64,000 nt of DNA from Symsagittifera roscoffensis (lineage: Eukaryota > Xenacoelomorpha > Acoela > Convolutidae). The position numbers were made by a program, and so were the translations under genes. The DNA lies in the NCBI RefSeq assembly GCF_963678635.1, contig NC_087064.1:69740123-69804122 (forward strand), read 5' to 3'. The first letter of the stretch is position 1. Each line of letters starts with the position of its first letter. The notes under the pieces are model-generated. The model was not told where the DNA came from and did not search any database. It worked only from the letters and a program-made list of their open reading frames with translations. Positions 20,505 through 32,941 of the stretch are shown one piece after another.

Positions 20505-21373
20505 TGTGCCATTCTGCCAGATTGGCACAGCGCAACCTTCCGGCGAAGCACGAATTAGCGAGAAAAGGCCTTAACGACGAAAAAGTGCTGCGAAGGAGGG
20601 TAGAAATATTCTCAAAATTTCGATTTTCAAGCGGATAGTTCTCAGAAATACAAAAAACGGCCATTTTGACTGGAAAAGGTGAAAAAGTCAGAACAACAGC
20701 AAATATAGTGGAAAACAGTCGCACGTTAACACAGAAAAACGAAGCCTCTTATCGTGACGATCACGAACGATGAGACCCTTAGCAGAAGAAGATAGTGGGA
20801 AAGGAGGCTTCAGTGGGGAAGAAGTGGAGAGCAGTACCCTCCCGTGCCACAACTTGGGAGTGATAACGACGTTATCTCGAGGAAAACAGGGAAGCGGAGG
20901 CTCGGTCCCCCAGAGACTGTTATATGGTTAAAGATTATAGTAAACTAATTTTTTAGCTACTCTGATGCCATAGAAATTTGAATTGACACCGGTATTATTT
21001 AATATTTTAGAATATGAGTAGCTAGGAGGAGGAAAGGTTCAATCCATCTCCAATGGATTTAATATAGAACTGTCACCAAAAATATAATAAAACAGGATGT
21101 TCGAGCCGTGTTTTTAATTGCAATCACGTAGTCTGAGGATCCGAGTCTCAGCTAAGTGGTTGTGTTCGCATGTAAACGAAAGCTGATCAAAAGTCATTTG
21201 ACTGATGGCCTAAAAATAGTAACTTTTTACTTAGCCCTAAATAGACCAGAAAATCAACTGGCAAGGTCGAGACGGTGAAAAACGAGTAGAATTGAGGTAA
21301 CTGACGCCTGCCAGTCGTTAATAGGTAATTTTCCTACGCTCCGTTGCTGTGCAGTATTTGGGCGAATGTTACA
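20505..21373 (+). repeat. 3' LTR of element B
   Basis: 869 bp, from TGTGCC to GGGCGAATGTTACA. It contains the LTR stem-loop with a 7-bp stem (21041-21059) and ATAATAAAA near 21080. Its first bases are closer to the LTR of element M (TGTGCCAGTCG) than to that of element C (TGTAACATTCG). Confidence 0.85.
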
Positions 21374-22194
21374 TTAAACGCATTTTTTCCAGTCTGAATT
21401 TTTTTTTCATTTTTAGGGGGATTAAAAACGGATTTAAATCATTTTTTCATTCGAGTCTTATCAATTTAAAAACTTTTCTGCATTTATTTATTGCCTGTCT
21501 TTTTTCATTTTTCATCCATAGCGTTTTGTAGCAGAAAAAAGACCAATTAAAAAGACCAAAAATATTGATAAAATTCTATGATTTTCTTGCATATTTTGAG
21601 TTCAAAAATTGATCTTTATTTACCCTTTTCTTGATTCGTTTCATAATTTGTTGCTTAAAATCTGATCTACTTACATGTTTTTCTATAATTCTATTGCATA
21701 TTATTGAGATCACAATTTAATTTTACCTGACCCTTTTCTGGTTTGTTACACAAGATTTTGCCCATAATCTGACTTACAATGGTTTTCTACGATTTTATTG
21801 CAAGACTTTGAGTTTAAAACCTGATTTATGTGGATCCTTTTGTCAAAATCTATAACATCTGGCATCAGTGCTTACGTTTAAAAAACCGAGAAGAAAAAAT
21901 TTCCAACATTTTTTAAAGGGTATGTTTATTTTCAACGTGTTAGCAAAAAAAAATGAGTTGAGTGTGTCGGAAAAACCATCGAGATCGATTTAAATTAATT
22001 TTTATACACTTAAATTGATTTGAATTTTCAAAAAGATTGATTTAAAATGATTTAAATTGGATTTAACTGAGATTTTGATGGATTTTAGTGAGATTCGGAT
22101 GGATTTTAGTTTGTCGAATGTACATGGTTAATCGATTTGGATCGATTTAAATTCGATTTGAAATATATTGAAATCAACCGGAAACCATTTCTGT
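21374..22194. other. AT-rich DNA between two retroelements, no gene seen
   Basis: Very AT-rich, with many GATTTAAAT-like runs near 21980-22170. No ORF, RNA gene or element boundary that I can support. It may be host DNA or a degraded repeat. Confidence 0.6.
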
Positions 22195-22558
22195 CAGTGC
22201 GGGCACCTTGAAGCTGTCCACCTTTCTACTCAAAATTTACTCTGATCCACTAGAACGCTCCTCCTATCTGTTCTCCGTCACTCCTGATTCTCTGCCACGA
22301 ACAAGATAGCTCTTTTCTCGTTTGATATATTGTAAAAATGCGAAAAGCAATTTTACTGCTTTATTTTACTAATTTTCAGCTACTTTCCGCGATTGTTACT
22401 CGATTCTTCTGGTTGATTTGTTTTTGCACATTAAGTTGCCGCAAGAAACTTGAGCATGACAGGCTCAATTCGAAAATTTTAAAAATTAATTTTCTCCTCA
22501 AAATCAAGATTAAACGTTCAGCTCAAGATCAAACTTCCAAATATGACCGACTGGCACA
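22195..22558 (-). repeat. 3' LTR of element M, truncated
   Basis: Matches 46790-47152 of the 5' LTR (shared AAGAAACTTGA.CATGA, AACTTCCAAATATGA.CGACTGG). Only the first 360 bp or so are present; homology ends at about 22195. The outer edge is preceded by the polypurine tract at 22559-22568. Confidence 0.8.
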
Positions 22559-22568
22559 TACTCCCCGG
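22559..22568 (-). promoter_or_regulatory. Polypurine tract of element M
   Basis: On the minus strand it reads ATTTTGAGTCCGGGGAGTA directly before the LTR start TGTGCC. It is T-rich upstream and purine-rich at the edge, as expected for the plus-strand primer site. Confidence 0.7.
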
Positions 22569-23170
22569 ACTCAAAATCGATGTCCTCGTCGCGTCTCGTC
22601 GTCTGTCAGTGGGCCCCTAGAATGTTGAGTGCGTCTCAAGACACAGTGCCAGTGGTCATTTACAGAAGTTTGCAGCAGATTTAAATTTATCTACACCCCA
22701 AAATTCACAGCCATGCAAAATTGTCACATTATCGCTAAACAGCAATCAAAATCTGCATTCACCTGAAACCCCAAATTCCAGATTTATAAGTTATTCTTAA
22801 AAACTTTTTTTTGTTCCATCCAATCAGAAAATTGTCTTGCAGCGTTTTGATTTATATAGTAATTATAGTATATTGATAACAATGTTTTTGTATGTTAAAA
22901 TTTCTTTTCTTGCCCTCAGATTTCATCTGAGTTCACACCCCAGCCCATTTTGTTTCTCTCGCGCTCAAGACTCAAGAACCATCTCCTGAGCACTCTGTTC
23001 ACTTCGCGCCCCCCGTCTTCGAGGTACTGGGTCGGATGCACTTGACACCGTAATTTGCCTCGATAATTCTTCTTCATCATCGAAACTGATCACGATTTCT
23101 TCCCACGCGTTCAGTTAATCGCAGGCTCGCATCCATTCCCTTTGGTCTTGCGATATCTTCGCCTGGTTCA
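22569..23170 (-). other. 3' untranslated tract of element M
   Basis: No supported ORF. It corresponds in position to 18064-18865 of element A, between ORF F and the polypurine tract. Confidence 0.5.
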
Positions 23171-23480
23171 GTAGACTCTTCCCTTTAGATTCTCTGTTGA
23201 AGCAAAAGGAGTTGTGCAAGCTCAAGCTCACGTTCTTCGCCAAGTCCTCCTCCAATATCAATTCCCTCGCTTTGGTTCTATCTCTAGGCATTTTACCAAC
23301 CCTTTTCCAACCCGTGATTATTGCATTCCAACCCTAAACCATGAGAAGACTCGTATGCGTCTCCACACGTGCCTCACCTCCCTTGGTACAGCGAATACTT
23401 TGCACGCAGTCTCAAACAACTCAAGCCTCGCCGACTCCCAATAATTTGTTACATTCTCCTCAATCCATCGCAGCGCCAGC
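23171..23480 (-). pseudogene. ORF F of element M
   Basis: On the minus strand the sense can be followed across frames: LFETACKVF (about 23410), a block ending FSWFRVG (about 23325), and DLAKNVSLSLHNSFC (about 23200). These match FETMCKILN, LMPWFRA and DLERNVTLCLHNSFC of element A. No single long frame remains. Confidence 0.6.
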
Positions 23481-23506
23481 ATCGAGCTCAACAAGAAGAG
23501 ATTGAC

Positions 23507-24001
23507 CTACTGTTGATGGTCGGTTAGCCCTGTTGACCGAATTTCCTCCACATCCCATATCAAGCACAGGTTCGACTGCTCCGGGTACCACACTGTCTGA
23601 GCCAGACAATGACATGAGCATTCCCCGTGCGTCAAGTTGATGCTCCGGAGATTGCGCTCTCCCGAAGCTTCAAGCAGGAATTCGAATTCCATCATTTTCG
23701 CGTGTATCACGTCATCCTCATCCACAGCTTGGGCATTGTTCGCTGTCTTCCCAATCGCACTCTGCCACTTGAAGTCAGAAGCATTCTCTTTTTCCAAATT
23801 CAAGAGTCCCCCCCCCCAGATCTCACTCAAGTTCCTCGATCTCCAGGCACCGCTCCTAGCATCTTCCGCAACAGCCGATGTGAATGATGCGATATCCGCG
23901 CAATGGGCACCTATTTGGGCACTGCGAAAGCCTTGTCGATCAGCACCCTCTGACTCGATGCTTCCACCATCGCCATGTGTAACGGGTAGTTGCTTCCGCA
24001 C
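23507..24001 (-). pseudogene. ORF E of element M
   Basis: A 164-residue open frame homologous to the C-terminal two thirds of ORF E in element A. Best blocks are FLLEASGERNLRSINLTHGE and CHCLAQTVWYPEQSNLCLIW. The N-terminal part continues upstream in broken form to about 24290. The conserved Cys-His-Cys cluster is kept. Function unknown. Confidence 0.6.
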
Positions 24002-24491
24002 AGGTTAGCCATTACTGATCCCACCAGAGACTTCGCATTCATCGGTAGACTGTAGGCGTCGCTCACGGGAATCCCAATTTCTGCCTCAAGGCCAACTTTT
24101 CATCCCCTGATGTGCTTCTGAACCAAATGCAGCACTCCAGGTCAGGACTCCACACTTAACGCCATCACCAGGTGGTGCTCGGACTCTAACATCTCCAGTG
24201 ATTGGAAATTACACACCCTTGAGAAGATTCCCAGCGCCGTTGCCAAGTTCACGGTGGTGCTCGCGTAACACTCAGCCAGTATTTGCACCTATTTCTTCTC
24301 CTTTTCAGTGATATCACCAAACCAGGTGGCCAGATCCTCCCTTTGAAAGGATTGTATCCGGACACAAGATCGTCTGTCACAAGAGTGTTCTCCAATTCCA
24401 CCCGGCTCCAACTTCTTTATTGACTTATCCGGCTTGCTCGTCACTTCCTCAGGTTCCCCTCGGTGGGGCAGTATCAATTTATGTATCACAT

Positions 24492-25527
24492 TTATGTAAG
24501 TTCTCCAGATCCTGGTCCTTCATTTGACCATTCGTCCTTCACCCGCTCCGTGACTACTTCATTTAGACTCGCCCGGGGATGTGGGCGCCAAGATGGTCTC
24601 AGCCCCTTCCCGATAGTCCCCAGGTTCGTAGACAACGCGTTGTCTTCGCCTCCCAGCCTCAGTTCCAATATCTTATCAGAACACGGCTCTCTGATGACTT
24701 CTAGCATCTTTTCAAGTAGCAGACCTAGACTCGGTCTCTCCCTTTCCGTCTGATCAGTCTCGACTATTCTCTCTGTCCAGAACTTCAACAATTCCGTCAC
24801 CTCAAAATTCATGTAGGCAGCCCGGCCTCCGGATCCAAGAAAGGTTTGTAGGCCATCTCCATCACACCGGATACGTACTGGTACTCTCCCCGCTTCGTGG
24901 GCTTCGAATAGTCTTCTGCCAGAGCCATGTTACGATGCACGTCATTTTCCTCGCCGAACTTCTTGTTGGAGAACCTCCGTATCTCATTAAGCTTTGCATG
25001 GTTCTCCATAGACTGCCACGAACGACCTCCCTTAGCGATGCCAGTACTCTGGTACACGTTCAAGATGACGGTTGAGACTCGTTTTTCTACTGCTTTATTT
25101 CCTGTCACTTTCTGTCTACATGCTTGGACGGTTTTATCGGGCATAACCGATATGATCCATCTCAAAAAACAGGGGGCATTTTTCCTCCGCGCAAAAGCTA
25201 GTCCCGAATTGTCTCCAGCAAAATGCTGCCTCAACATCTGATACACGCGCAAGCCCTTTTCGCCTAACTTGGGTCTGTCGCATGAAGTCAGCACCTCCAG
25301 CGCCACTCCTGCCAAGCTCCACGTCAAAATCAACTGCTCCGCGTCCTGACAAAAGGAATCGCCATCAATGGTTGTGCCGATGAGGGTGCCGTCATCTCAT
25401 CCTCGAAATACTCAAACAACAAGTTCTTCCAAGTCCGTCCCAGCTGATTCCCCAACTCCAGCTTATTCACTTCAGCTCTTTGTAGGGTAGCCCATTTCCG
25501 ATGCTTCCCGGATATTCCGAGAATCAA
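24492..25527 (-). pseudogene. ORF D of element M
   Basis: Three overlapping frames (25527-25330, 25333-24809 and 24812-24492) together cover ORF D. Matching blocks with element A are FEYFEDEMTAP, LMAIPFVRT, KLNEIRRFSNKK, QYVSGVMEMAYKPFL and LLKFWTERIV. At least two frameshifts are needed, at about 25330 and 24810. The order of blocks is exactly that of element A. Confidence 0.6.
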
Positions 25528-27240
25528 GTTTCTTCAGGCAGCTTTCCAATTCTTTCGTGGTTTCTAGGGCTATCCACCAGGGTCGAGCGGCGTTTCTCGT
25601 TGCTCCTCTCTCGAGAGTGTCTTTTAGCACTTGCTTCTCTACACTCTGATGTTGAGTTGAGATCCAATCCTAGCCAACGTCTACTTGCCACATTTGTCCA
25701 CAAGTGGAACCCTTTTTGCATTCGCCTTCTGAGGTTTGAAGTCTTCTTCCGTCCCTGGAGTCGTCGAGGTTTCCATTTCAACTAACACTTCAGCCAACTC
25801 CGGGCCGCCGAATCGCCCTTGTAGGCCATCGTCTTCCACCTCGCTAGAACCACGGAAGCCGTCTCCTCCAAGTTCTTTTCCTAAACCGCCTCCGTGGAAG
25901 GACTCGCTTCTTCTACCTCCCGTTTCCTTTTCCTAGACCTTACTCCTTTGCTCGGGGGCGTAGTCACAATCATCACTGACTCCACTTCTTTGTCCAGATC
26001 TTCTTTATCCGACTCTAGCCTTCCCCTTCTCTGGCCTTAAGAATATTTATATCCTTAATTTTAGTATCAGTTTTACTCTTATCATCAATTTTAATCCTGT
26101 TTTCCTTATTTTCAGTTTTTTCATTTGGAGTAGAGCTATCTTTACATGATTTGTCCTCGGCACTCTGCTTCTGTTCTCTCAGTCGAACCATCTTCTCGAG
26201 TAGCTCACCTCTCGCTTTCTCATCCAGTCCAGTGGCCATCAGGACAGGTTCTCCAAACCCTATCACAGTGACCCTCAAAACATCTTTGAAATCGCCCAAC
26301 TCGACTTTATGTTCCAATTTCCGGTTGAATTCGCTCAAGAAATCCTGCCATGCCTTCTCATCCAGCGTGCTCAGGAACATCCATTTATTCCCTTCAAAGG
26401 CGTTCTTTTCCCTCACTTCATCGCTCATGAGCACCATTCCCATGTTAGAGGGTTCACTCGCCAGAGGCAGCTCAAGATTCTTCCGGGGAGACCCCAATGG
26501 TGGGGTGGCCGTGGCCGTGGCCGTGTCCGCCCAGTCAGCACCACTCAAGTCTTGTAACAGAAATTCCCGGCCACGGCTCCTTCTTCGGGCATAGTCCCTA
26601 GCTCCATTTCTTCTCCAGCTTCGCTGAGGGTTTCGTCCGTACTTTCTCCCTCTCCTGACTCCGCTTGATCTCTCTCCAATGCATCATTTAATCTATTTTC
26701 TACGGGAAGGCTTCTTCTATCCCCTTTGGTGCCGACTGATAGGGGGTGAAGTTGTTGTTGGGTCCGTTACTTTGTGTTCAGCGAGGGGCAACTCCACCTC
26801 CTCAAACCCATAAGGTGCTAGATGTTTTCTCGTGATGCTTGTCATGTCATCCTTCAGAGCTATGTGACCTTCCTGCATGATCATATTCCCGTTGTCACAT
26901 ATGGGCATTCTGCTCTCAAGTCCAGCCTTCTCAAGCGTCTTTAGAACTTCCCTAACTTTAAACTTAGAAGGCATCGAACACCGCATCTTCTTTGCTTGAT
27001 TAGTCCATGGATATATTTCCATTTAGCAAGTGAGAAAAAACACCGCGGCTGAATATCCGATGAACAAAGGATCCCAACTGTCCGTGAACGCTTTCTGCTG
27101 TCGCTCCACTGCTTCCCTCGCATGTATCGAAGGGACTCTCATCGGGCTATTCATTCCCAACGTCACCCGTCTCAACGTCGGGAACTCGGGGATCACAGCG
27201 GGTAGCATGTCCCACTCAAGAATCGTTTCCAGCTACTTTT
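25528..27240 (-). pseudogene. ORF C of element M
   Basis: Broken into several frames (27208-27023, 27022-26717, 26548-26015, 25781-25524). IPEFPTLRRVTLG matches MPEFPLIRRMLLG of element A. The segment with LATGLDEK-type sequence (about 26220) and KMVRLREQK matches the DKLDECEGRLSEL part of A. The region 26015-26180 is Lys/Asp-rich and of low complexity. No domain recognised. Confidence 0.5.
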
Positions 27241-30035
27241 TCATGAACTCAAAACTCTTCGTCCACGCAGGGATCCTCGTGACCTCTCTCGTGTTTCTGA
27301 CCACTGGATGCAAGTTCCAGAACTTCGGGTAGGCCTCGATAGAACCTTCTCGTTTTCCCCCATCCTGCACTGCAGCTGGCCCCTGAAGTTGAGCACTATT
27401 AACTCTGGATCCTTCACTTTCCCGAGCAGCACTGTTTCGCTCATCTGTGCTCTCTAGTCCTCCTGCTTACACCAATTCAGCGCCGTCCCATCCAGAATGC
27501 TGATTGAACTCACGTGTACCACTGAATGTCGATACGCTGTCACAAGTGGATCCGGGAAAGCATTCGTCACGGCTGGCCCGTAGACGCAGGTCACCACCTC
27601 ACCCAGCCTCTGATCATTCCCAAGGTGTCCGATCTCATCGCCAGACACAAATCGGTTAGGAGGGGTATGCCTGCATTGACCTCTCTCATCTCTTCTCTAG
27701 TTTTCGGATTTCTTTCCTCGCCTGTCAAGTACCGGTTCTGCATTAAGAGGTATTCCACCAGCAGTGTCTTCAGTCTGGCAGCATATTTGTAGGAATAGGT
27801 CTCCACACTTGCGTGGGCCTTTTTCACCGACATTGGTTTGCCATACTTCATCAGTCGATGAAACGCCGTCAAGTTCCCATGTGTCAAGAGTATCAATGTC
27901 AAGTACCCGTCGATCCTGAGGGTCTCTACACCTCTGCTAAACATACATGCCGGACCCATGTTGAACAAGTACCTGGGGTATACCAGATAAAAGGCTAGTA
28001 GTAGGTTGATGGGCATGTTCAAGAGTTCTTGCACAAACGCCTCGAAGATGGTGTTCCCCGCATAAAATATTTTATCCATTTATTTTTTCTCCCAGCATGG
28101 ACTCAAGAATCTCAAGATTTCGTAAGTCTTCCTGGTCCTCAGCTCACCCTTCGCATGCTCACTCCAGAAACCGCCGATAGTGACCTCGATGGCTGACGTG
28201 ACAATTCTCCCCACTGTCATTTCTCTGTTCTCTGCGATCTCAAGCTGTTCTCCAGAAACTCCCAGATCGGCTTAACCAGGGGAGGTTTGCTCTCCCTCGT
28301 CTTGTCCGTCAGATTCTCCAGTCTTGGTGTAAGGAACGGCCACCTCCCTCTTTCCAGCGTCAAACGTTATCGCATCGATTTCAGCTGCTTCTCGGCTGCC
28401 GCTACATTCTTGCGTTCATTGTTCGGTCCTCTCGCACTGCTGGTAGAGCTCGTTATCGTCAGTTCCATGCTCCGAAACCACAAGCTGGCTGTCAAATGAG
28501 TAATCGCGGGATAATCGACCCCTACCTCCGGGTTGAATTTCAACTGCCGGGCAAAATTCGACACCTCCAAGACAAAGGACCTCGTCCAAAACAATCAAGA
28601 AGCCCCTCAGAGCATGGGACACATCCACCCATGCTGCCGCCACTTCCGATTTCAGAAGCCTCAAGTTCACCAGCTCTAGCTCACAATTCGGTGCTGCCAG
28701 TCTCACTCGCCATCCATTGCCCTCTGCTATCAGGATCAACATAGCATACGCAAACTGCAGAGCTGGTGGCATGCCTGCGTAGCCTGGCGATGATGCAAAC
28801 ACCACCTTCGTTTCTGATCCCAATCGGGAAGCTACCAACTCCTGTACTTCGTTCATTGCTGCAAACAGCGTCTGGATCGACTCCCAGATTTTCTTTGGTG
28901 ACGGCTCTCCACTCCTCAGGTGCTCAAGTAGTCCCGCTGCGTGTAGGTGATCGTTCATCCCCGCGAATAACAACAGCTCCGGCTCACACGGTGTCTCCGA
29001 CATTATTGCTACAAACAGAGTCAACATTTGATTTAGCTCTGCACTTGGTAATAGATATACAAGTGTTTCTGGCCAAAACAATTTCGGAGAAGTCCCCTCG
29101 AAGTCCGATCCCGCCACAATGATGGCTCTCACTGCTCCAGAATCTGATCGATCATAAACAGCCAACGTCTTGGCCAGCTGCGAGTTTCCATTGGATCTCC
29201 TGTACTTTGCGTCTTCGGTCAACTTTGGAACCGTATATGCAGTGCCAGGAAGCCCCATACTTTTCGGCTCAAGAAGCTTCTGCACTGCCCTCAGCTGCGC
29301 GGTAATCGCCACTCTGATCCTGGCTATGCTGGTCCGATGCTTCGGAGGCTCTACTATGAGGTCTGGGCTCCCCATCTCCTTGAGGGGCATGTAGTTGACT
29401 GTCACGATTATAGACATCTTGAGAATCCCCGTCGAGTCGGCAGTCTCCAGTATCTTGGCTCGAGAAAAGTGCGCCTCGTGTGCCTTTAGCCAATCCACAC
29501 AATAATGATTACTCAAGTCTTCATGCGACAGACTCTTGAGTCCCACGCCTCCGCTAGCTCGTGTCTACAGGCCAAATCCTCGAGATCCAGATCTTTCACT
29601 CGCTCCAGGTACCGGGCTCTGCTCGCTTCTCCAGGACATTCTGCCTTCTTCTTGTTGTCAACAACCACCACCGATGAGACTACTGAGCTCTGGGGCGTGG
29701 AAGACTCCACCTCGTCTCTCTCCATAGGTGTCGAGCCCAGCTGTCCTGCTACTCCTCGAGCTTTCTTTAAATTTGACCCTTTCTCCCAAGCGATCCGCGA
29801 CTGGCCTAGCTGTGAAGAAGAAAGGCCTCGGGGGAGGACCAAAGGAGAATTGTCCAGTCTCCACCAGATCTGACTCTAGAAGGTTAATGTGTCTCTGAAA
29901 CACACCATTCAGCCACTCTATGCCCCTGGGCCTGTCGAAATGCATTCCATCCGAAGATGCGTTCTGTGGAAGGGAATCCTCCATCATTCTTGCCACGTCG
30001 AGCAACTTCATTGGCGTCCGGATCCAGGCCTTCAT
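27241..30035 (-). pseudogene. ORF B of element M, lacking the first SGNH blocks
   Basis: Frames 30035-29658, 29546-28416, 28079-27591 and 27648-27454 follow ORF B of element A in order. DGMHFDRPRGIEWLNGVFQ (about 29950) equals SGNH block V of A. KLFWPETLVYLLPSAEL, VLDEVLCLGG, GIPLLTDLCLAMRSD and GPAVTNAFPD follow. Blocks I and III (GDS, GTND) are absent: the frame before block V leads into ORF A without them, so a deletion of roughly 0.5-1 kb is likely near 30040-30140. The domain cannot be catalytic in this copy. Confidence 0.65.
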
Positions 30036-30143
30036 TCATGTGCTCTTGGGCTAAGCGGTCCAATCTGAACCAACCAATTGACCTGGGGGCTTCGTCTACT
30101 TCCATCCTGGAATTAGGTCTTGATCTCGCCGTCGATGGCTCAG

Positions 30144-30750
30144 TCATCGTCTTCTTCTTTTCCATACCAACGGCAAAGTTGCTTGCTGTCTCCTTTGCAG
30201 TCGTTCAATTTCTGATTTTATCTGGTCACAATTCGCCACGCTTTCTTGCAGTCTCTGCTCTTGCTCCCGTTGCGCCCTCAGCAGGTCACGGTCAATAATC
30301 GCATTGTCTTGCTTCAGAATCGCTTGGTCCCGCTCAAGTATGGCCTGGTCCCTATCCAGATTGGCCTTATCCCGTTCCCCCTGGGCCCTTTTCAACTCCC
30401 GTTTGATGCTGCTGAGATCTGGGTCCGATTCTTCTGTTTGTTGTGACCGTATCATTGATGACTTCTTGCTAGTTGATTGGGTCCCTGTCCCCGCCAGTGG
30501 TTTGGTTGTGAGGGGAAATTCTCCTGCGCCATACTCCGTCGTGTTGCCCAGGCCGGGGTTCCTTGCAAGGTCGAATCCCCTCACGCCTCCGTCAGCGTTT
30601 GGTTTGCTCTTGATTCGAGATCTCATCCAAGGTGTAACCCACCATTAACACCGCCTCGGTTGCTTATTCCCTGCACTCTCCTTGCGATTCCAGTCTCTCG
30701 TCCACTTGCGTGTAGTCAAGATCCCTCAAGTGCTTGTAAAGCTCATCGAG
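30144..30750 (-). pseudogene. ORF A of element M: coiled-coil protein
   Basis: A frame of 160 residues (30626-30144) with LARNPGLG, matching LANEPGLG in element A, and a long coiled coil with repeats of the type RDQAILERDQAILKQD. A short upstream frame near 30690-30750 reads KPTLDELYKHL, matching FKLDELMDLAE of A. It joins directly to remains of ORF B. Confidence 0.6.
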
Positions 30751-31303
30751 TGTGGGCTTTTTGAATGCTGCTGGCACCGACTTCCAGAAACGATCTGCAA
30801 TTGCCGTGGGTTTTTCTCGAGAGATTCACGAAATACCTTTCTCAAGAAATACCTTACCAGGATCAACTCAAGATATACTTTTGCCAGAAAAATACTCAAG
30901 AGATACCTTTCTTCAAAACCAATTGCGAGATACTGTTCGATGTCTTTTTCTTTCTAATGTTAATCGTATCTTTTCAACCCAGTTGTCGTTATTGTGTTTT
31001 TGGTTCAAAAACAATCTGAAAATAAAACTGAGTTATAAACCAGGATAATTTTCGCTCGTGGCTAACCTAAAACCCACTCCTCACTACCTTTAAAACATTA
31101 TCCCAACAGTTTCAAGATAAAACGATTCATTTAGACATTAAAAAAATGTAGATTTATCTTATGTTTTAGCACCATAACGTTCGTATTGAAAATTCATGTT
31201 TAATTGTCATGCCAATCATTTTAAAAGCTGTTTTCGTGCCCCCTTATATCTAGCTCAAGAACCTCGTGCCCCCTAATTCAAAACCCTCGTGTCCTCTCGA
31301 AGC
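30751..31303 (-). other. Spacer between macrodomain-like part and ORF A of element M
   Basis: AT-rich, no supported ORF. An imperfect repeat with AGATACCTTTCT/AAATACCTTTCTC is visible at about 30825-30915. It corresponds to 8836-9235 of element A. Confidence 0.5.
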
Positions 31304-31849
31304 TCAGGCGATGCTCAAGTAGTACTTCTTGTGTAGATGTATCCTTATTTCCGTCTCTGCAAAGACCACGTGCAAGATGGCGTATAATTCCCTGGGGCTC
31401 AATCTGCCTCTGTTTGGATCATAGACCTGCATTGAAACCTCTTCTATCCCTCTTTCGACCAGAAAATCTCTCAATCGGGTCAATGCCAACATCATATGCT
31501 GAGTATCTATCACATTTCTCTCGCTAGTTCTTGTCACCAGAAAGCACAGTTATTTGCCATGAACATGAAACACAATCTGGCATTCTCTCTTAAAAGCGGC
31601 TACCAATCTGGTGTTAAAACTCGTATCCGCTGTTATGCAAGTTGCGCTGGTCCTATTTGACAAGATAAAGTCACTGTCCGTGATCAGGATGTTCTCCGAG
31701 CACTCATTCGGTTTCTCAAACTTGGTCTTGAAATTTCTTCCGATGGTAGGCTCGGCTTCTTCCAGATCCAGGTCCAGTCCGTTAGTCTCTCTCATCTCCC
31801 TGAGCTTCTTTATCAGCAAACTTTTGGTGTGGGTAAGTCCTCCTCCCAC
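31304..31849 (-). pseudogene. Macrodomain-like C-terminal part of Pol, element M
   Basis: Two frames (31849-31550 and 31537-31304) give almost the whole domain: NILITDSDFILSNRTSATCI, then TADTSFNTRLVAAFKREC, a break near 31540, then LTRLRDFLVERGIEEVSMQV, YDPNRGRLSPRELYAILHVV and FAETEIRIHLHKKYYLS. Compared with macrodomains, the ITAD/CITAD turn, the strand EVSMQV and the last strand TEIRIHLH fall in the expected order. The Gly-rich loop is not canonical. Conservation between A and M shows that it was maintained. Assignment by pattern only. Confidence 0.55.
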
Positions 31850-31858
31850 TCCCCGGAC
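31848..31858 (-). promoter_or_regulatory. Internal copy of polypurine-tract motif, element M
   Basis: The minus strand reads TTTTTGTCCGGGGAGTGGG. The same 19 bases occur at the same place in element A (8211-8229). The core matches the 3' polypurine tract. It could be a central priming site; it also encodes part of FVRGVGGG. Confidence 0.35.
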
Positions 31859-32152
31859 AAAAATTTTTATCGATGGTGCTTGGGCTCAAGTTGTCAGGTG
31901 GTATGTCCAGCGGCCTGTCAGACGCCGTCCGACCAAACAACGGGTTCTCCGCCTTTACATGCTTCGCTGGAGACAAGTCGACCTGCTGGATACTTTGCGC
32001 CTCCTTCTTGTCAGCTTTCAGATTGTGCATCCACTCCAGTATCCTCAGACTTGTGTTCTGCTTTTTTCTATCTCGCTCTGTTCTAAGTTCATTTCTTTCT
32101 CTGGCATAGTGTGATCCTCCTGCAAGGAGTGCTCACTGTCGTCGATGATCTG

Positions 32153-32743
32153 TCACTCCTCATCGACTGTCAGCTCGCCCACTTTCACCAACTCCTCCCC
32201 TAGCTCTTCAGGCCGTATCTTGTTGATCAAGAAGTCGTCGCCATACCTGTTGTACCTCATGCCTGTCTTCTTTCGCCCACCTTTTCTCGTTTCCGTCGAC
32301 ATGGGCATATCTGATTTTGTCCATTTTGGCACCTCATCTTGCTCTGGGTCAATCCAATCCTCTTGTGCGAAAGATCCTACGTCCGAGTCTGCTTCTATCT
32401 TTTCGTTGTCGTCCATCCTCATGTTCTCGACTCCATCGTTCTTCTCCCCTTTCTCACGTACTTCATATGCTGGCTCCACCAGTAGATACTCGAGTCCTTC
32501 CATGTCCTGTGGTACGCACCAGTCTTCCGGTGATGGGAAGTAAGGTTTCAGATTTTCGTATTGTGCCGCACACACTGTGCTCAAGCGATAAAACCGACCC
32601 TGCTGCTGCACTTCCTTTATCATGAACGGTCCCCTACATTTCTTTACCAGTTTTTTTGTCCCTTTTGGAGGTATGACGTTCTGGAACACCCAGACATATT
32701 GTCGCACAGCATATGGCTTCGCATGAAGTATTTTTTTAATCAT
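32153..32743 (-). pseudogene. pol: Integrase C-terminal GPF module and acidic tail, element M
   Basis: The 196-residue frame contains YVWVFQNVIPPKGTKKLVKK, then RGPFMIKEVQQQGRFYRLST, an acidic region and YNRYGDDFLINKI. It aligns with 7328-7900 of element A. The frame ends at 32153; the acidic tail continues in another frame to about 31850. A second and third copy of the GPF module lie in the duplicated segment (about 38150-38240 and 40230-40320). Confidence 0.8.
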
Positions 32744-32881
32744 ACTTCCTCCACTGTCTCATCTGTGCTTGCGCTGTATTCCTCCTGCACAGCTCATTCA
32801 ACTCTTGTTGTCTTTTAACTGCTTCCTTCAGATATGCCTGAGGCGATGTCTTCTGTCCTTCATTTTCCGGATAGTAGAAAT

Positions 32882-32892
32882 TCAGTGGCATT

Positions 32893-32941
<49 letters not shown>

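Larger units (their letters stand above)
19733..21373 (+). mobile_element. Element B: 3' remnant of a second giant element
   Basis: Directly behind the LTR of A comes coding sequence of ORF F type, then a 200-base gap, then a purine tract and a full LTR. It starts abruptly in the middle of ORF F, which suggests that A inserted into B. The rest of B would lie left of A, outside the window. Confidence 0.8.

Noticed and set aside
20118-20724. ORFs crossing the N gap
   Set aside because: They exist only because N is read as any residue.
23214-24008. Plus-strand ORFs at 23214-23444 and 23637-24008
   Set aside because: Complement of ORFs F and E of element M, which are supported by homology to element A on the minus strand.
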